From Flavobacteriales bacterium (GTDB lineage Bacteria > Bacteroidota > Bacteroidia > Flavobacteriales > Flavobacteriaceae): 11,571 nt of DNA. This document shows, piece by piece, positions 1 through 7,783 of the stretch. The first letter of the stretch is position 1; every line of letters starts with the position of its first letter. The DNA lies in contig JALSTJ010000205.1 of the NCBI GenBank assembly GCA_026983815.1, forward strand, positions 1 through 11,571, given 5' to 3'. The notes below the pieces were generated by a model that saw only the letters and a list, made by a program, of their open reading frames with translations, did no database searches and was not told the origin of the DNA. The position numbers and the translations under genes are program-made.

Positions 1-435
1 TAATAAGGCATTAAATTAATGTAAAATTTATAAATAAAAAATGATATGCAATTTTTTTTGTAATTTTTAATTATCTGATAAAAAAACAAAATAAATTTTG
101 AAATAAGATAAATATTTTTTAACAATAATAATAATAATTAAAAATTTTAGAATTTCAATATATTTATTAAATTATAGGGGTTCAACTTAAAAAAAATAAT
201 ATGTATTATTTTAAATAATTGATTTTAAATTAGTTACTTAAATATTTTTCACAAATTAAATTTAATTTAAGCAATGATACATTTTGCTTTGATCCTCATA
301 TTGAACTGATATTAAATTTACTATTTTATTAGGATCATAAAAAATTCCTATAATTATTTTAAGTCTTGGTTAAAAATAACCAATAAAAAATTTAATGTAA
401 ATTTGTAAATATTTTTAGGTCTTTAATAGAATTGT
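1..435. other. Gene-free, extremely AT-rich leader region
   Basis: I see no gene here. All three forward frames hit stops within the first 20 bases. On the reverse strand no frame has a start followed by a useful open stretch, so no gene enters from the left edge. The DNA is made of A and T tracts, with a short AAT repeat (five units, 124-138) and a weak TAGGA/TCCTA inverted repeat near 329-350. The right end carries a plausible promoter element for the CNNM gene. No tRNA cloverleaf, riboswitch or terminator was recognised. Confidence 0.7.
398..405 (+). promoter_or_regulatory. Candidate -7 element TAAATTTG before the CNNM gene
   Basis: TAAATTTG matches the Bacteroidota -7 consensus TAnnTTTG and lies 30 nt before the ATG at 436. 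It is inside the 15-mer ATGTAAATTTGTAAA (395-409), which recurs identically before deoC. No well-spaced TTG box is seen upstream: the nearest, at 366-368, is too far. The call rests on the -7 match alone, and such matches are common in AT-rich DNA. Confidence 0.4.
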
Positions 436-1698
436 ATGGAGTATCAAATTCTCTTTATTTTAGGATTTTTATTACTATCTGCTTTTTTTTCCGGGATGGA
501 AATTGCTTTTGTCAGTGCCAACCGTATCCGTTTGGAATTAGACAAGAAACAGCATGGAATTATTGCCCGAATTTTAACCAAACTTACCAACAGTCCGGCT
601 GATTTTATTACGACCATGTTGGTAGGTAATAATATTGCTTTGGTTGTTTATGGGTTTTTTATGGGTGATTTGATTACGGAAATCATGCAAAAATATTATC
701 CTTTTATACATGGATTTAATGAACTAGTGATTAAAACCATTATTTCAACATTGGTTATTCTTTTTACTGCAGAATTTTTTCCAAAAGTGATTTTTCAATT
801 ATATTCAAATAAATTTTTAAAAGTTTTTGCCATACCTGCTTATATCGTTTATTTGATATTCAGGCCGATTACGCGTTTTATTTTGTGGATATCAAATTTT
901 CTTTTGAAATATCTTTTTCATACAACAACTGATGAGGTTCAGCAAGCAGTTTCAAAATTGGATTTGGGAAAATTTATTTCAGAACATTTGAAAAAAAACA
1001 GTGAAAACAGTGACTCTTACAATGAATTGAAAATACTGAATAATGCTTTAGATTTTTCGGATGTAAAAGCCAGGGAGATTATGATTCCGCGTATTGAGAT
1101 TATTGCAATGGACCAAAATACCGATATAGAAGATTTAAAACAAAAATTTATAGAAACCGGTTTGTCAAAAATTATTATTTATGATGATAATATTGATAAT
1201 ATTACCGGTTATGTTCATAGTTTTGATCTTTTCAAAAATCCTAAAAATATCCATTCTATTATTCGCAAAGTTTTGTTTGTTCCTGAGACAATTCCGATAC
1301 ATGATTTACTCAATGAAATGACCCGTAAGAAAAAAAATATTGCTATAGTTTTGGATGAATATGGCGGAACATCCGGCTTGATAACTTTGGAAGATATTAT
1401 TGAAGAAATTTTTGGTGAAATTGAAGATGAACATGATAAAAATGAACTTTTTGAAAAACAAATTGACAAAAATACTTTTATTCTTTCCGGAAGACATGAG
1501 ATTGAAGACTTAAATGAGAAATATCATTTGGAAATTCCCGAAAATGAAAGTTATGAGACCTTGAGTGGTTATATTTTGGAACACATTGGTGAAATTCCTC
1601 ATGAAAATGATGAATTTGATATTGATAATTTTCATATTAAAATTAATAAAACCAGTCCCAATCAAATTTTGAAAGTCGTATTGAAAAAGAAAGAATAA
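436..1698 (+). CDS. CNNM/CBS-domain membrane protein (HlyC/CorC hemolysin family)
   Basis: A 420-residue integral membrane protein with the full domain order of the HlyC/CorC family. A CNNM (DUF21) domain with several membrane helices covers about residues 1-160; its first helix ends in the typical FFSGMEIAF stretch, and MLVGNNIA is at about 61-68. A linker with the SDVKAREIMIPR signature (about 208-219) leads into a CBS pair ending in DEYGGTSGLITLEDIIEEI (about 307-325). A CorC_HlyC domain covers about 340-418. Relatives are linked to Mg2+/Co2+ extrusion or tolerance; the old name hemolysin is not a reliable function. The length is normal and nothing is broken. The ATG at 436 begins directly before the first hydrophobic helix. 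Flavobacterial GldE has the same architecture, but no gliding gene is adjacent. The RND gene follows after 88 bp on the same strand. The family is certain; the substrate is inferred. Confidence 0.93.
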   Translation: MEYQILFILGFLLLSAFFSGMEIAFVSANRIRLELDKKQHGIIARILTKLTNSPADFITTMLVGNNIALVVYGFFMGDLITEIMQKYYPFIHGFNELVIKTIISTLVILFTAEFFPKVIFQLYSNKFLKVFAIPAYIVYLIFRPITRFILWISNFLLKYLFHTTTDEVQQAVSKLDLGKFISEHLKKNSENSDSYNELKILNNALDFSDVKAREIMIPRIEIIAMDQNTDIEDLKQKFIETGLSKIIIYDDNIDNITGYVHSFDLFKNPKNIHSIIRKVLFVPETIPIHDLLNEMTRKKKNIAIVLDEYGGTSGLITLEDIIEEIFGEIEDEHDKNELFEKQIDKNTFILSGRHEIEDLNEKYHLEIPENESYETLSGYILEHIGEIPHENDEFDIDNFHIKINKTSPNQILKVVLKKKE

Positions 1699-1759
1699 TA
1701 GTATATGTATTATGATGTATATTGTTCATCCAAACCAAGAAAAATTTGAGATAAAACTT

Positions 1760-1767
1760 TATCTTTG
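1760..1767 (+). promoter_or_regulatory. Candidate -7 element TATCTTTG before the RND transporter gene
   Basis: TATCTTTG followed by C is a good match to the Bacteroidota -7 element. It lies 19 nt before the ATG at 1787, which leaves a short untranslated leader. It suggests that the RND-hupE pair is transcribed from its own promoter, not only by read-through from the CNNM gene. No convincing -33 TTG is seen at the usual spacing. Confidence 0.5.
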
Positions 1768-1786
1768 CAAAACATAAAATTATCAG

Positions 1787-4165
1787 ATGGATTTTTGGTC
1801 AAAAGTTGCTCGTATTATTTTAAGAAATCGTTGGATTATTATCTTAATAATTTTGATCAATACGCTTTTTTTGATTTCGCAATGGAAATATGTAGCAATC
1901 TCTTATACACAAAAAAGCATTTTGCCGGAGAATCATCCCGATGTCATTCAATATGACAAATTTAAATCCAAATTTCCCAATGACAATTCTACCATTTTAG
2001 TCGGTATTCGAGACACTTCTCTTTTTACCGCACAAAAACTCAATGCTTGGAATGATTTATCCAATGAAATTTCTAAATTTAATGAAGTGCAAGGAGTTTT
2101 GTCTATAGCTAATCTTAAAATTTTGGAAAAAGACACTTTGCATAAAAAATTCATTTTTAAGCAATTGGTTACACAAAAAATCAAAAATGATCAACAGGCG
2201 CTGGCAATAAAAACAAAAATTTTTGATTCGCTTCCATTTTATAAAGGAATTATTTATAACAAAAAAACGGGAGCAGTTCAAACCATTATTTCATTAAGAA
2301 AAGACATTGCCAATAGTAAAAAAAGAGCTAAATTTATCACACGGAAGTTATTGCCTTTGTTTGATAAATACCATCAAATATTTCCTAAAATGCATGAATC
2401 GGGATTGATTTATGTAAAAACCTTGGATGCCGAAATCATCAAAAAAGAAATTCCTTTATTTATCGGATTGACATTATTGGTTTCAGCCATTATTTTATTT
2501 TTCTTTTTTCGCTCGTTTTCACCCATGCTCATTTCTTTGTTTATTGTAAGTATTGCTGTGATGTGGACCTTTGGTTTTATGGGATTGTTTAGATTTCAGA
2601 TTAGTATTTTGACAGCGATTATTCCACCTCTGGTTATTGTGATTGGTGTTCCAAATGCCATATTTTTGATTAACAAATATCAACAGGAAATCATCCTGCA
2701 TGGAAATCAAGCCAAATCTTTGCAACGAGTGATCAGCAAAACCGGCAATGCCATTTTAATGACCAATTTGACTACCGCTATTGGTTTTGCTACATTTATT
2801 ATTGTACAAAATAAACTTTTGCGAGAATTTGGTATCATTGCTTCTTTATCGGTATTTTCTATTTTTATCTTGTCATTATCTATTATACCTATTATATACA
2901 GTTTCAAAAAAATACCCAAATCCAAACATTTAGCGCACTTAAACAAAAAATGGACCAATCGTTTTATTAACTGGCTAATTAATACCGTTCGATATAAATA
3001 TCAATATATATTCGGAATGGTTTTATTGCTGGTGATCATCAGTATGATCGGGGTATATCAGATAAAAATTTCCGGAAGTATTTTGGCAGATTTACCAAAA
3101 AACACCAAGTTTTATGAAGATATTAAGTTTTTTGAACAAGAATTTGGTGGAATATTACCCTTGGAAATCATGATTGATACCCAGAGAAAAAAAGGAGTTT
3201 TTAAACTTAAAAATCTAAAAAAAGCGGAAGAACTTCAACAAAGTATCGAAGAAATTTCGGAACTTTCAAAACCGGTTTCAGTGGTTAATTTGGTAAAATA
3301 TATCAAACAGGCATTCTACAATAATGATCCTAAATATTATCAATTACCTTCCAGAAATGAAAGGGCTTTTATTATGAGCTATTTAAAAAAAGGAAAACTC
3401 AATAATCATATAATACAATCTTATACGGATTCTTTGCAAAGATATATGCGAATAACTTCTTTTATGAAAGATATCGAAACGGATAAAATGGAAAAAATAG
3501 AAGATTATCTTTCGATGAAAACCAACAAATTGTTTCCAAAGGATAAATATGAAGTGATTACCACGGGAAAAGCAAAATTGTTTTTGAAAGGAACCCATTA
3601 TTTAATTGATAATTTGATCATATCCTTGGGTTTAGCCATTTTGTTGATTTTTGTTTTTATTGCATGGATGTTTCGTTGGTCTATGAAAATGGCTTTGATT
3701 TCTATTATCCCTAATTTATTACCATTATTGATTACTGCCGGATTGATGGGTTATTTTGATATCCCTTTGAAACCTTCTACAATTTTGATTTTTAGTATAG
3801 CATTTGGTATTTCGGTAGATGACACCATTCATTATTTGGCTAAATTAAGACAAGAATTGAGGCATCATAAGGGGCAAGTGAAACGTTCGGTATATAAAGC
3901 ATTGCGAGAAACCGGATTGAGTATGTTTTATACTTCCATTGTTTTATTTTTTGGATTTATGGTATTTTTGGGTTCTAGTTACGGCGGCACCAAAGCTTTG
4001 GGAGGTTTGATATCTTTTACTTTACTGGTTGCTATGTTTTCTAATTTGTTGCTCCTGCCCGCTTTGGTTATTTTCTTAGATAAATTCTTTAAAAACAAAG
4101 AAGATTATCAAGCGCCGGAATTGGTAATTTTTCCTGAAGATGAAACTGAAAAAAATCAAGATTAA
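1787..4165 (+). CDS. RND superfamily (MMPL-type) transporter, 12 predicted membrane helices
   Basis: A 792-residue inner-membrane transporter with the duplicated RND plan. TM1 is at about 14-32, a periplasmic domain at about 34-221, TM2-6 at about 223-371, TM7 at about 407-426, a second periplasmic domain at about 428-605, and TM8-12 at about 609-765, followed by a short acidic tail. The length and the two loops of under 200 residues fit the MMPL/HAE3-like branch, not the ~1000-residue AcrB type. TM10 carries GISVDDTIHYLAK (about 674-686), whose aspartate pair is the likely proton-relay site. The equivalent place in TM4 reads GVPNAIFLINKY and has no acid. Proton-driven export of lipids or hydrophobic compounds is the family expectation; the substrate cannot be read from the sequence. 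No membrane-fusion protein or TolC-like gene is adjacent. The stop overlaps the hupE start by one base. Confidence 0.9.
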   Translation: MDFWSKVARIILRNRWIIILIILINTLFLISQWKYVAISYTQKSILPENHPDVIQYDKFKSKFPNDNSTILVGIRDTSLFTAQKLNAWNDLSNEISKFNEVQGVLSIANLKILEKDTLHKKFIFKQLVTQKIKNDQQALAIKTKIFDSLPFYKGIIYNKKTGAVQTIISLRKDIANSKKRAKFITRKLLPLFDKYHQIFPKMHESGLIYVKTLDAEIIKKEIPLFIGLTLLVSAIILFFFFRSFSPMLISLFIVSIAVMWTFGFMGLFRFQISILTAIIPPLVIVIGVPNAIFLINKYQQEIILHGNQAKSLQRVISKTGNAILMTNLTTAIGFATFIIVQNKLLREFGIIASLSVFSIFILSLSIIPIIYSFKKIPKSKHLAHLNKKWTNRFINWLINTVRYKYQYIFGMVLLLVIISMIGVYQIKISGSILADLPKNTKFYEDIKFFEQEFGGILPLEIMIDTQRKKGVFKLKNLKKAEELQQSIEEISELSKPVSVVNLVKYIKQAFYNNDPKYYQLPSRNERAFIMSYLKKGKLNNHIIQSYTDSLQRYMRITSFMKDIETDKMEKIEDYLSMKTNKLFPKDKYEVITTGKAKLFLKGTHYLIDNLIISLGLAILLIFVFIAWMFRWSMKMALISIIPNLLPLLITAGLMGYFDIPLKPSTILIFSIAFGISVDDTIHYLAKLRQELRHHKGQVKRSVYKALRETGLSMFYTSIVLFFGFMVFLGSSYGGTKALGGLISFTLLVAMFSNLLLLPALVIFLDKFFKNKEDYQAPELVIFPEDETEKNQD

Positions 4166-4722
4166 TGAATGAATTTGAATTATTTTTTAAATTGGGTTGG
4201 CAACATATTTTGAGTTTGTCTTCCTGGGATCACCTTTTATTTTTAACAGCTTTGATTGTGGTTTTTGAAATCAAAGAATATAAAAAAATACTTTTGTTGA
4301 TTTCATTGTTTACCATTGCTCATACCACGAGTTTATTGTTGTCGGCTTATCAAGTGATTAAGGTCAATGAAAATTGGGTAGAAAAATTAATTCTTTACAC
4401 AATCATTATTACAGCATTTTCAAATCTCATTTTCACCAATAAAAATCTTTTGGATAGGGTGCATTATTATTTTTCCCTATTTTTCGGATTGATACACGGA
4501 TTGGGTTTTGCAACTGATTTTAAATTGATGGTAACCGGACAAAAAACTATTCTTTTTCCGGTTTTGGAATTTACTTTGGGAATAGAAACAGCCCAGATAA
4601 GTTTTGCCATTGTATTTTTGATTTTGGTGATGATTTTAATCAAGATTTTCGGTTGGAATAAAACCAATTTTGTCAAAATAATTTCAGCCATGATTATAGG
4701 ATATAGCTTAGCACACGTATAG
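4165..4722 (+). CDS. HupE/UreJ-like membrane protein
   Basis: A 185-residue hydrophobic protein with about six membrane segments. It shows the marks of the short HupE/UreJ family: GWQHI then WDHLLFL (residues 11-27, giving H14, D22 and H23), FTIAHT (49-54, H53), FGLIHGLGFA (107-116, H111) and LGIETAQ (138-144, E141). These polar and histidine residues inside membrane segments are the candidate metal-binding positions. Characterised HupE/UreJ proteins are nickel or cobalt permeases, but no hydrogenase or urease gene is present here, so the substrate is unknown. The start overlaps the RND stop as TAATG, which implies translational coupling. The C-terminus stops shortly after the last helix (SLAHV), slightly abrupt. 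Family assignment is fairly sure; function is inferred. Confidence 0.82.
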   Translation: MNEFELFFKLGWQHILSLSSWDHLLFLTALIVVFEIKEYKKILLLISLFTIAHTTSLLLSAYQVIKVNENWVEKLILYTIIITAFSNLIFTNKNLLDRVHYYFSLFFGLIHGLGFATDFKLMVTGQKTILFPVLEFTLGIETAQISFAIVFLILVMILIKIFGWNKTNFVKIISAMIIGYSLAHV

Positions 4723-4728
4723 AAAACA

Positions 4729-4753
4729 AAAGCCCTCGTAAAAAGAGGGCTTT
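4729..4753. terminator. Bidirectional intrinsic terminator between convergent genes
   Basis: AAAGCCCTC (4729-4737) pairs with GAGGGCTTT (4745-4753) around a 7-nt loop, a 9-bp stem with a GC-rich core. On the plus strand it is followed by ATTTTT. On the minus strand the complement gives TTTTGTTTTC. It lies 7 nt after the hupE stop and 17 nt after the stop of the leftward glucosaminidase gene, so it can end both transcripts. Confidence 0.88.
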
Positions 4754-4769
4754 ATTTTTATGAAAAAAT

Positions 4770-6077
4770 TTATTTAATCCTTATTTTTTGTCCTACTTTA
4801 ATATTGTTTCCTCTCAGATGATTGAGTTTTTTTAGTTTTTGTATGGAGACACCATAATTTACATGAATTCTATAAAGCGTTTCTCCGGGTTTTACAATGT
4901 GGTATTTGGGTTCGTCTTCGGAATTATTAACGACAGTCTCGGTTTTGTCTTCTTCTTTCTTAACTTCTTCTTTTTTGGCTTTGTCAAAAGGTACTCTGAT
5001 AACTTCGCCAACATTGATTTTCTGTGATTTATCAAAATTATTGGCTTTTAATAAATCATCTAAATCCAAATTGAATTTTTTGGCAATTGAAAACAAAGTT
5101 TCTCCTTCCTTTACGGTATATTTTTCTTTTTCGGGAATTTCCGGTGTTTGATTTTCTTGGCTTTCAATGGGAGGCGTTTCATTGGTAATATTATCAGTAG
5201 AAGCAGAAGATGTGTCTTCCGGTTTTTCCACAACATTTGGCTGTATATCTTCTTGATTTTGACTTTGTGTATCTTGATTTTCTTCTTCGGTTAATACCAA
5301 AATTTGTCCTTCGTAAATATCAAAATCATTCAAGTTGTTGATTTCCTGAATTTTTTTAACAGGAATATTAAACTTTTTGGAGATGGTAAATAAAGTTTCT
5401 CCATCTTTTACTTCATAGATAAATTTTTTGCTTTTTTCTTTATTATTATCTTTACTTTCATCTACTTTAATGCTCATTTGTTTGAGAACATCATTATCCA
5501 AATCGTGCAAATGATATTTATTGATTAAATAGATTAATTTATCGGGGTAACTCGGGTCGGTAGCATAACCGGCTTTTTTCAATCCTTTTGCCCAAGCTTC
5601 ATAATCTGTTTTGGGTAAGCGAAACAAAAAAGCATATCGTCTGCGATTGGCTAAAAATTTGGAGTGATCTACATAAGATTCCTCAGGTTTTTCATATTTT
5701 CGGAAACATTCTTGTATTTGGTCGTCATCATGTAAGTATTTTTGTCCTTGCCAATCATCATGGCATTTGATTCCAAAATGGTTATTGGCTTTTATTGCCA
5801 ATTCGCTTTTACCCGATTGTGATTCTAGAATCCCTTGAGCAATTGTAATACTGGCAGGAATTCCGAATTCTCTCATTTCACGTTGTGCAATAGATTTATA
5901 TCGGGCAATATATTTCAACATATCAATATCCGCTGAACTATAGTCTGTAGGAATTTCTTTGTTTTTAATTACCTGATTATCTGTTTTTTCTTTAACTTCT
6001 TTGGTGGTTTTTTTGGACGATCCACAACTTCCCAAAAGAAAGCTTAAGAGGATTAAAGAAATACTGATTTTTTTCAT
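4770..6077 (-). CDS. Lipoprotein N-acetylglucosaminidase-type wall hydrolase with three LysM domains
   Basis: A 435-residue exported enzyme. The N-terminus is a lipoprotein signal: Lys-rich start, hydrophobic core, then LLGSC with the lipid-anchored Cys at 18. A polar spacer leads to a glucosaminidase (GH73-type) domain at about 50-192. Its likely catalytic Glu is E85 in GILESQSGKSELA, and the downstream NNHFGIKC (98-105) and the YATDPSYPDKL stretch are typical. Three LysM peptidoglycan-binding domains follow at about 220-262, 319-362 and 391-434, each with the GETL(F/Y) signature, separated by linkers rich in E, K, S, T, Q and N. It should cleave the glycan chain of peptidoglycan from the periplasmic face of a membrane. 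Many Bacteroidota homologues share the enzyme-plus-LysM plan. The gene is convergent with hupE and divergent from queE. It looks intact. Confidence 0.92.
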   Translation of the reverse strand: MKKISISLILLSFLLGSCGSSKKTTKEVKEKTDNQVIKNKEIPTDYSSADIDMLKYIARYKSIAQREMREFGIPASITIAQGILESQSGKSELAIKANNHFGIKCHDDWQGQKYLHDDDQIQECFRKYEKPEESYVDHSKFLANRRRYAFLFRLPKTDYEAWAKGLKKAGYATDPSYPDKLIYLINKYHLHDLDNDVLKQMSIKVDESKDNNKEKSKKFIYEVKDGETLFTISKKFNIPVKKIQEINNLNDFDIYEGQILVLTEEENQDTQSQNQEDIQPNVVEKPEDTSSASTDNITNETPPIESQENQTPEIPEKEKYTVKEGETLFSIAKKFNLDLDDLLKANNFDKSQKINVGEVIRVPFDKAKKEEVKKEEDKTETVVNNSEDEPKYHIVKPGETLYRIHVNYGVSIQKLKKLNHLRGNNIKVGQKIRIK

Positions 6078-6102
6078 ATCTAAAAAAATATTTAATAATT
6101 TA

Positions 6103-6110
6103 CAAAGTTA
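6103..6110 (-). promoter_or_regulatory. Candidate -7 element TAACTTTG for the glucosaminidase gene
   Basis: Read on the minus strand this is TAACTTTG, matching TAnnTTTG, 25 nt upstream of the ATG at 6077. It sits about 50 bp from the divergent queE element. No clear -33 TTG is present on this strand. Confidence 0.45.
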
Positions 6111-6160
6111 ATAAAAAAATATCATTTAGCTTTTTGATGATTTTATAAAAAAATAATGAG

Positions 6161-6168
6161 TATTTTTG
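6161..6168 (+). promoter_or_regulatory. Candidate -7 element TATTTTTG for queE
   Basis: TATTTTTG followed by CA matches TAnnTTTG and is 20 nt before the queE ATG at 6189. A TTG at 6134-6136 lies 24 nt upstream, slightly wider than the usual spacing to the -33 box. Confidence 0.5.
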
Positions 6169-6188
6169 CAAGCCAATAATTTTGAATA

Positions 6189-6812
6189 ATGAATGCCAAT
6201 ATTTTAGATAGTAAAGGTCAATTTTTACCGATTATGGAAAGTTTTTTGTCTATTCAAGGCGAGGGATTTCATACGGGCTTAGCTTCATATTTTATTAGGA
6301 TTGGCGGATGTGATGTAGGTTGCCATTGGTGTGATGTAAAAGAAAGTTGGAATCCGGATTTGCATCCTGCTATCGATGTTAAGGAGATAGTAAAAAAAAT
6401 TCCCAAACATATACAAACTATCGTATTAACAGGTGGAGAGCCGACATTATATCAATTGAATTTTTTGGAAAAATTATTAAAAACTGAAAATAAGCAAATT
6501 CATTTGGAAACTTCCGGAACAGGAAAAATTACGGCGGATTTTGATTGGATCTGTCTTTCTCCCAAAAAAAATGAATTGCCTAAAAAAGAATTTTATTCGT
6601 TGGCAGATGAGTTGAAAGTGATTATTTTTAATAAAACCGATTTCAAATTTGCTGAAGAACAAGCTCGTTATGTCAGAGCCAAAACACAACTTTATCTGCA
6701 ACCCGAATGGAGTCAAAGGAAAAAAATGCTTCCATTGATGATTGATTTTATCAAACAACATCCCCAATGGAAAATCTCTTTGCAAACGCATAAGTATTTA
6801 CAAATTCCTTAA
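6189..6812 (+). CDS. queE: 7-carboxy-7-deazaguanine synthase QueE (radical SAM)
   Basis: A 207-residue radical SAM enzyme that converts 6-carboxytetrahydropterin to 7-carboxy-7-deazaguanine in the preQ0/queuosine pathway, a cytosolic reaction. The 4Fe-4S cluster motif is C41-X3-C45-X2-C48 inside GGCDVGCHWCDVK. The substrate-binding SIQGEGFHTG lies just before it (21-30). SAM-binding TGGEPTL is at 81-87, LETSGT at 106-111, LSPK at 123-126, and the family C-terminus LQTHKYLQIP is intact. The length matches the short flavobacterial/Gram-positive QueE type, not longer forms with an insertion. The ATG at 6189 keeps the usual short N-terminal extension; M16 would be an alternative. QueC, QueD and QueF are not in this window, so the pathway must be encoded elsewhere. 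Confidence 0.95.
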   Translation: MNANILDSKGQFLPIMESFLSIQGEGFHTGLASYFIRIGGCDVGCHWCDVKESWNPDLHPAIDVKEIVKKIPKHIQTIVLTGGEPTLYQLNFLEKLLKTENKQIHLETSGTGKITADFDWICLSPKKNELPKKEFYSLADELKVIIFNKTDFKFAEEQARYVRAKTQLYLQPEWSQRKKMLPLMIDFIKQHPQWKISLQTHKYLQIP

Positions 6813-6869
6813 TGAATTAAATTATTATAAAATAGTTCAAATGGCTAAAAAAAAATTTATATATTAGCA

Positions 6870-6885
6870 GAATAAAATTTTATTC
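6870..6885. promoter_or_regulatory. 16-bp perfect palindrome upstream of the TonB gene (possible operator)
   Basis: GAATAAAATTTTATTC is its own reverse complement. It sits in the 137-bp gap between queE and the TonB gene, 64 nt before the TonB ATG. It overlaps a second palindrome, TTCAATTGAA (6883-6892), and the repeat AAATTTTAT occurs at 6875-6883 and 6891-6899. The gap has no clear TAnnTTTG element. In DNA this rich in A and T, one or two such palindromes per 10 kb can occur by chance. Confidence 0.3.
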
Positions 6886-6949
6886 AATTGAAATTTTATA
6901 AAAAATAATCTTAAAAAACTAAAAATCAAGATTTTAAATATTTTTTTGT

Positions 6950-7678
6950 ATGAAGCCCAAAAAATCACCCAAAGCAAATTTGAATAATTACAGCACTACA
7001 TTTATGCTTTTAGGTTTGGTTTTGGTTACTTTCCTTACTTGGAGATTAATCGAAATGAAAACTTATGAAAAAGAAATCGGAATTGATAAATTAAATTTAC
7101 AAGGATCAGATGAAGATGAAACTTTAGAAGTAAATATCGAAGACGTTAAACTTCCGCCGCCACCGGCTCCACAGGCGCCGCCGGAAGAAATCAAAGTTAT
7201 AGAAGATGAGGAAGATGTTAAAGAAGATGTTATTCAATCTTCGGAAACAGATGATAATGAAGAAATTCAAGAAGTGGAGGATATCCAAACAGAAGAAGTA
7301 GAAGAACCCGATGTGGAAGTTGCTTTCCAATTCATCCAAAATCCTCCTATTTATCCCGGTTGTGAAGGAAAAAAAGGAAAAGCACTAAAAGATTGTATGA
7401 GTAAAAAAATACAAAAATTTGTCAATAGAAATTTTAATACTTCCATTGCTTCCGATTTGGGACTTTCCGGAGAAAATGTTCGTATTTTAACACAGTTTAC
7501 TATTGACAAAACCGGAAAAGTTACCAATATTAGAACCCGTTCAAAATATAAAGAATTGGAAAAAGAAGCCAGACGAGTTATTTCAAAGCTCCCAAAAATG
7601 AAGCCGGGACAACAAAGAAACAGACCTGTAAAAGTAACTTATACGCTACCTATTATATTTAGAGTGGAAGAAGATTAA
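6950..7678 (+). CDS. TonB-family energy transducer with acidic periplasmic linker
   Basis: A 242-residue protein with the TonB plan: a basic cytoplasmic start, one membrane helix at about 17-31, a proline stretch (PPPPAPQAPPEE, 69-80), a strongly acidic Glu/Asp-rich linker to about 123, then a TonB C-terminal domain at about 130-239. The domain has PPIYPGCEG and a second Cys in KDCMSKKIQKF (C138 and C149), VRILTQFTIDKTGKV (about 178-192), and ends in VTYTLPIIFRVE. TonB passes proton-motive energy from ExbB/ExbD to outer-membrane receptors. No exbB, exbD or receptor gene is adjacent, so this copy is solitary. The Cys-containing segment and acidic linker are common in Bacteroidota TonB proteins, unlike the Pro-Lys linker of enterobacteria. 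A terminator follows the gene. Confidence 0.9.
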   Translation: MKPKKSPKANLNNYSTTFMLLGLVLVTFLTWRLIEMKTYEKEIGIDKLNLQGSDEDETLEVNIEDVKLPPPPAPQAPPEEIKVIEDEEDVKEDVIQSSETDDNEEIQEVEDIQTEEVEEPDVEVAFQFIQNPPIYPGCEGKKGKALKDCMSKKIQKFVNRNFNTSIASDLGLSGENVRILTQFTIDKTGKVTNIRTRSKYKELEKEARRVISKLPKMKPGQQRNRPVKVTYTLPIIFRVEED

Positions 7679-7705
7679 TAAAAAAATTTTAATAAATAAT
7701 TTCAT

Positions 7706-7728
7706 GCCGGTTTTTTGCCGGCTTTTTT
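7706..7728 (+). terminator. Intrinsic terminator after the TonB gene
   Basis: GCCGG (7706-7710) pairs with CCGGC (7718-7722) around a 7-nt loop and is followed by six T residues. The stem is only 5 bp but entirely G/C, and it is placed 27 nt after the stop codon. It separates the TonB gene from deoC. Confidence 0.8.
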
Positions 7729-7783
7729 ATTGAAAAAATTTTTTATTGTAGGAAATCAGTATATAAAATGAAAAAAATTGATG

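Noticed and set aside
124..138. AAT repeat as a CRISPR or functional tandem array
   Set aside because: Five trinucleotide units in very AT-rich DNA are expected by chance; there are no spacers.
436..1698. Naming the CNNM protein GldE (gliding motility)
   Set aside because: The architecture is shared, but no gliding gene is adjacent and the general CNNM/CorC match is sufficient.
1765..1956. A 63-codon frame overlapping the start of the RND gene
   Set aside because: It lies almost wholly inside the RND reading frame, which has strong family support, and begins in its promoter/leader.
4839..5151. Open forward frames inside the leftward glucosaminidase gene
   Set aside because: They are rich in Phe, Ser and Leu, as expected from reading the complement of Lys/Glu-rich LysM linkers, and show no domain.
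6844..6868. GCTAA/TTAGC inverted repeat after queE as a terminator
   Set aside because: The stem is only 5 bp, the loop is long, and no T run follows.
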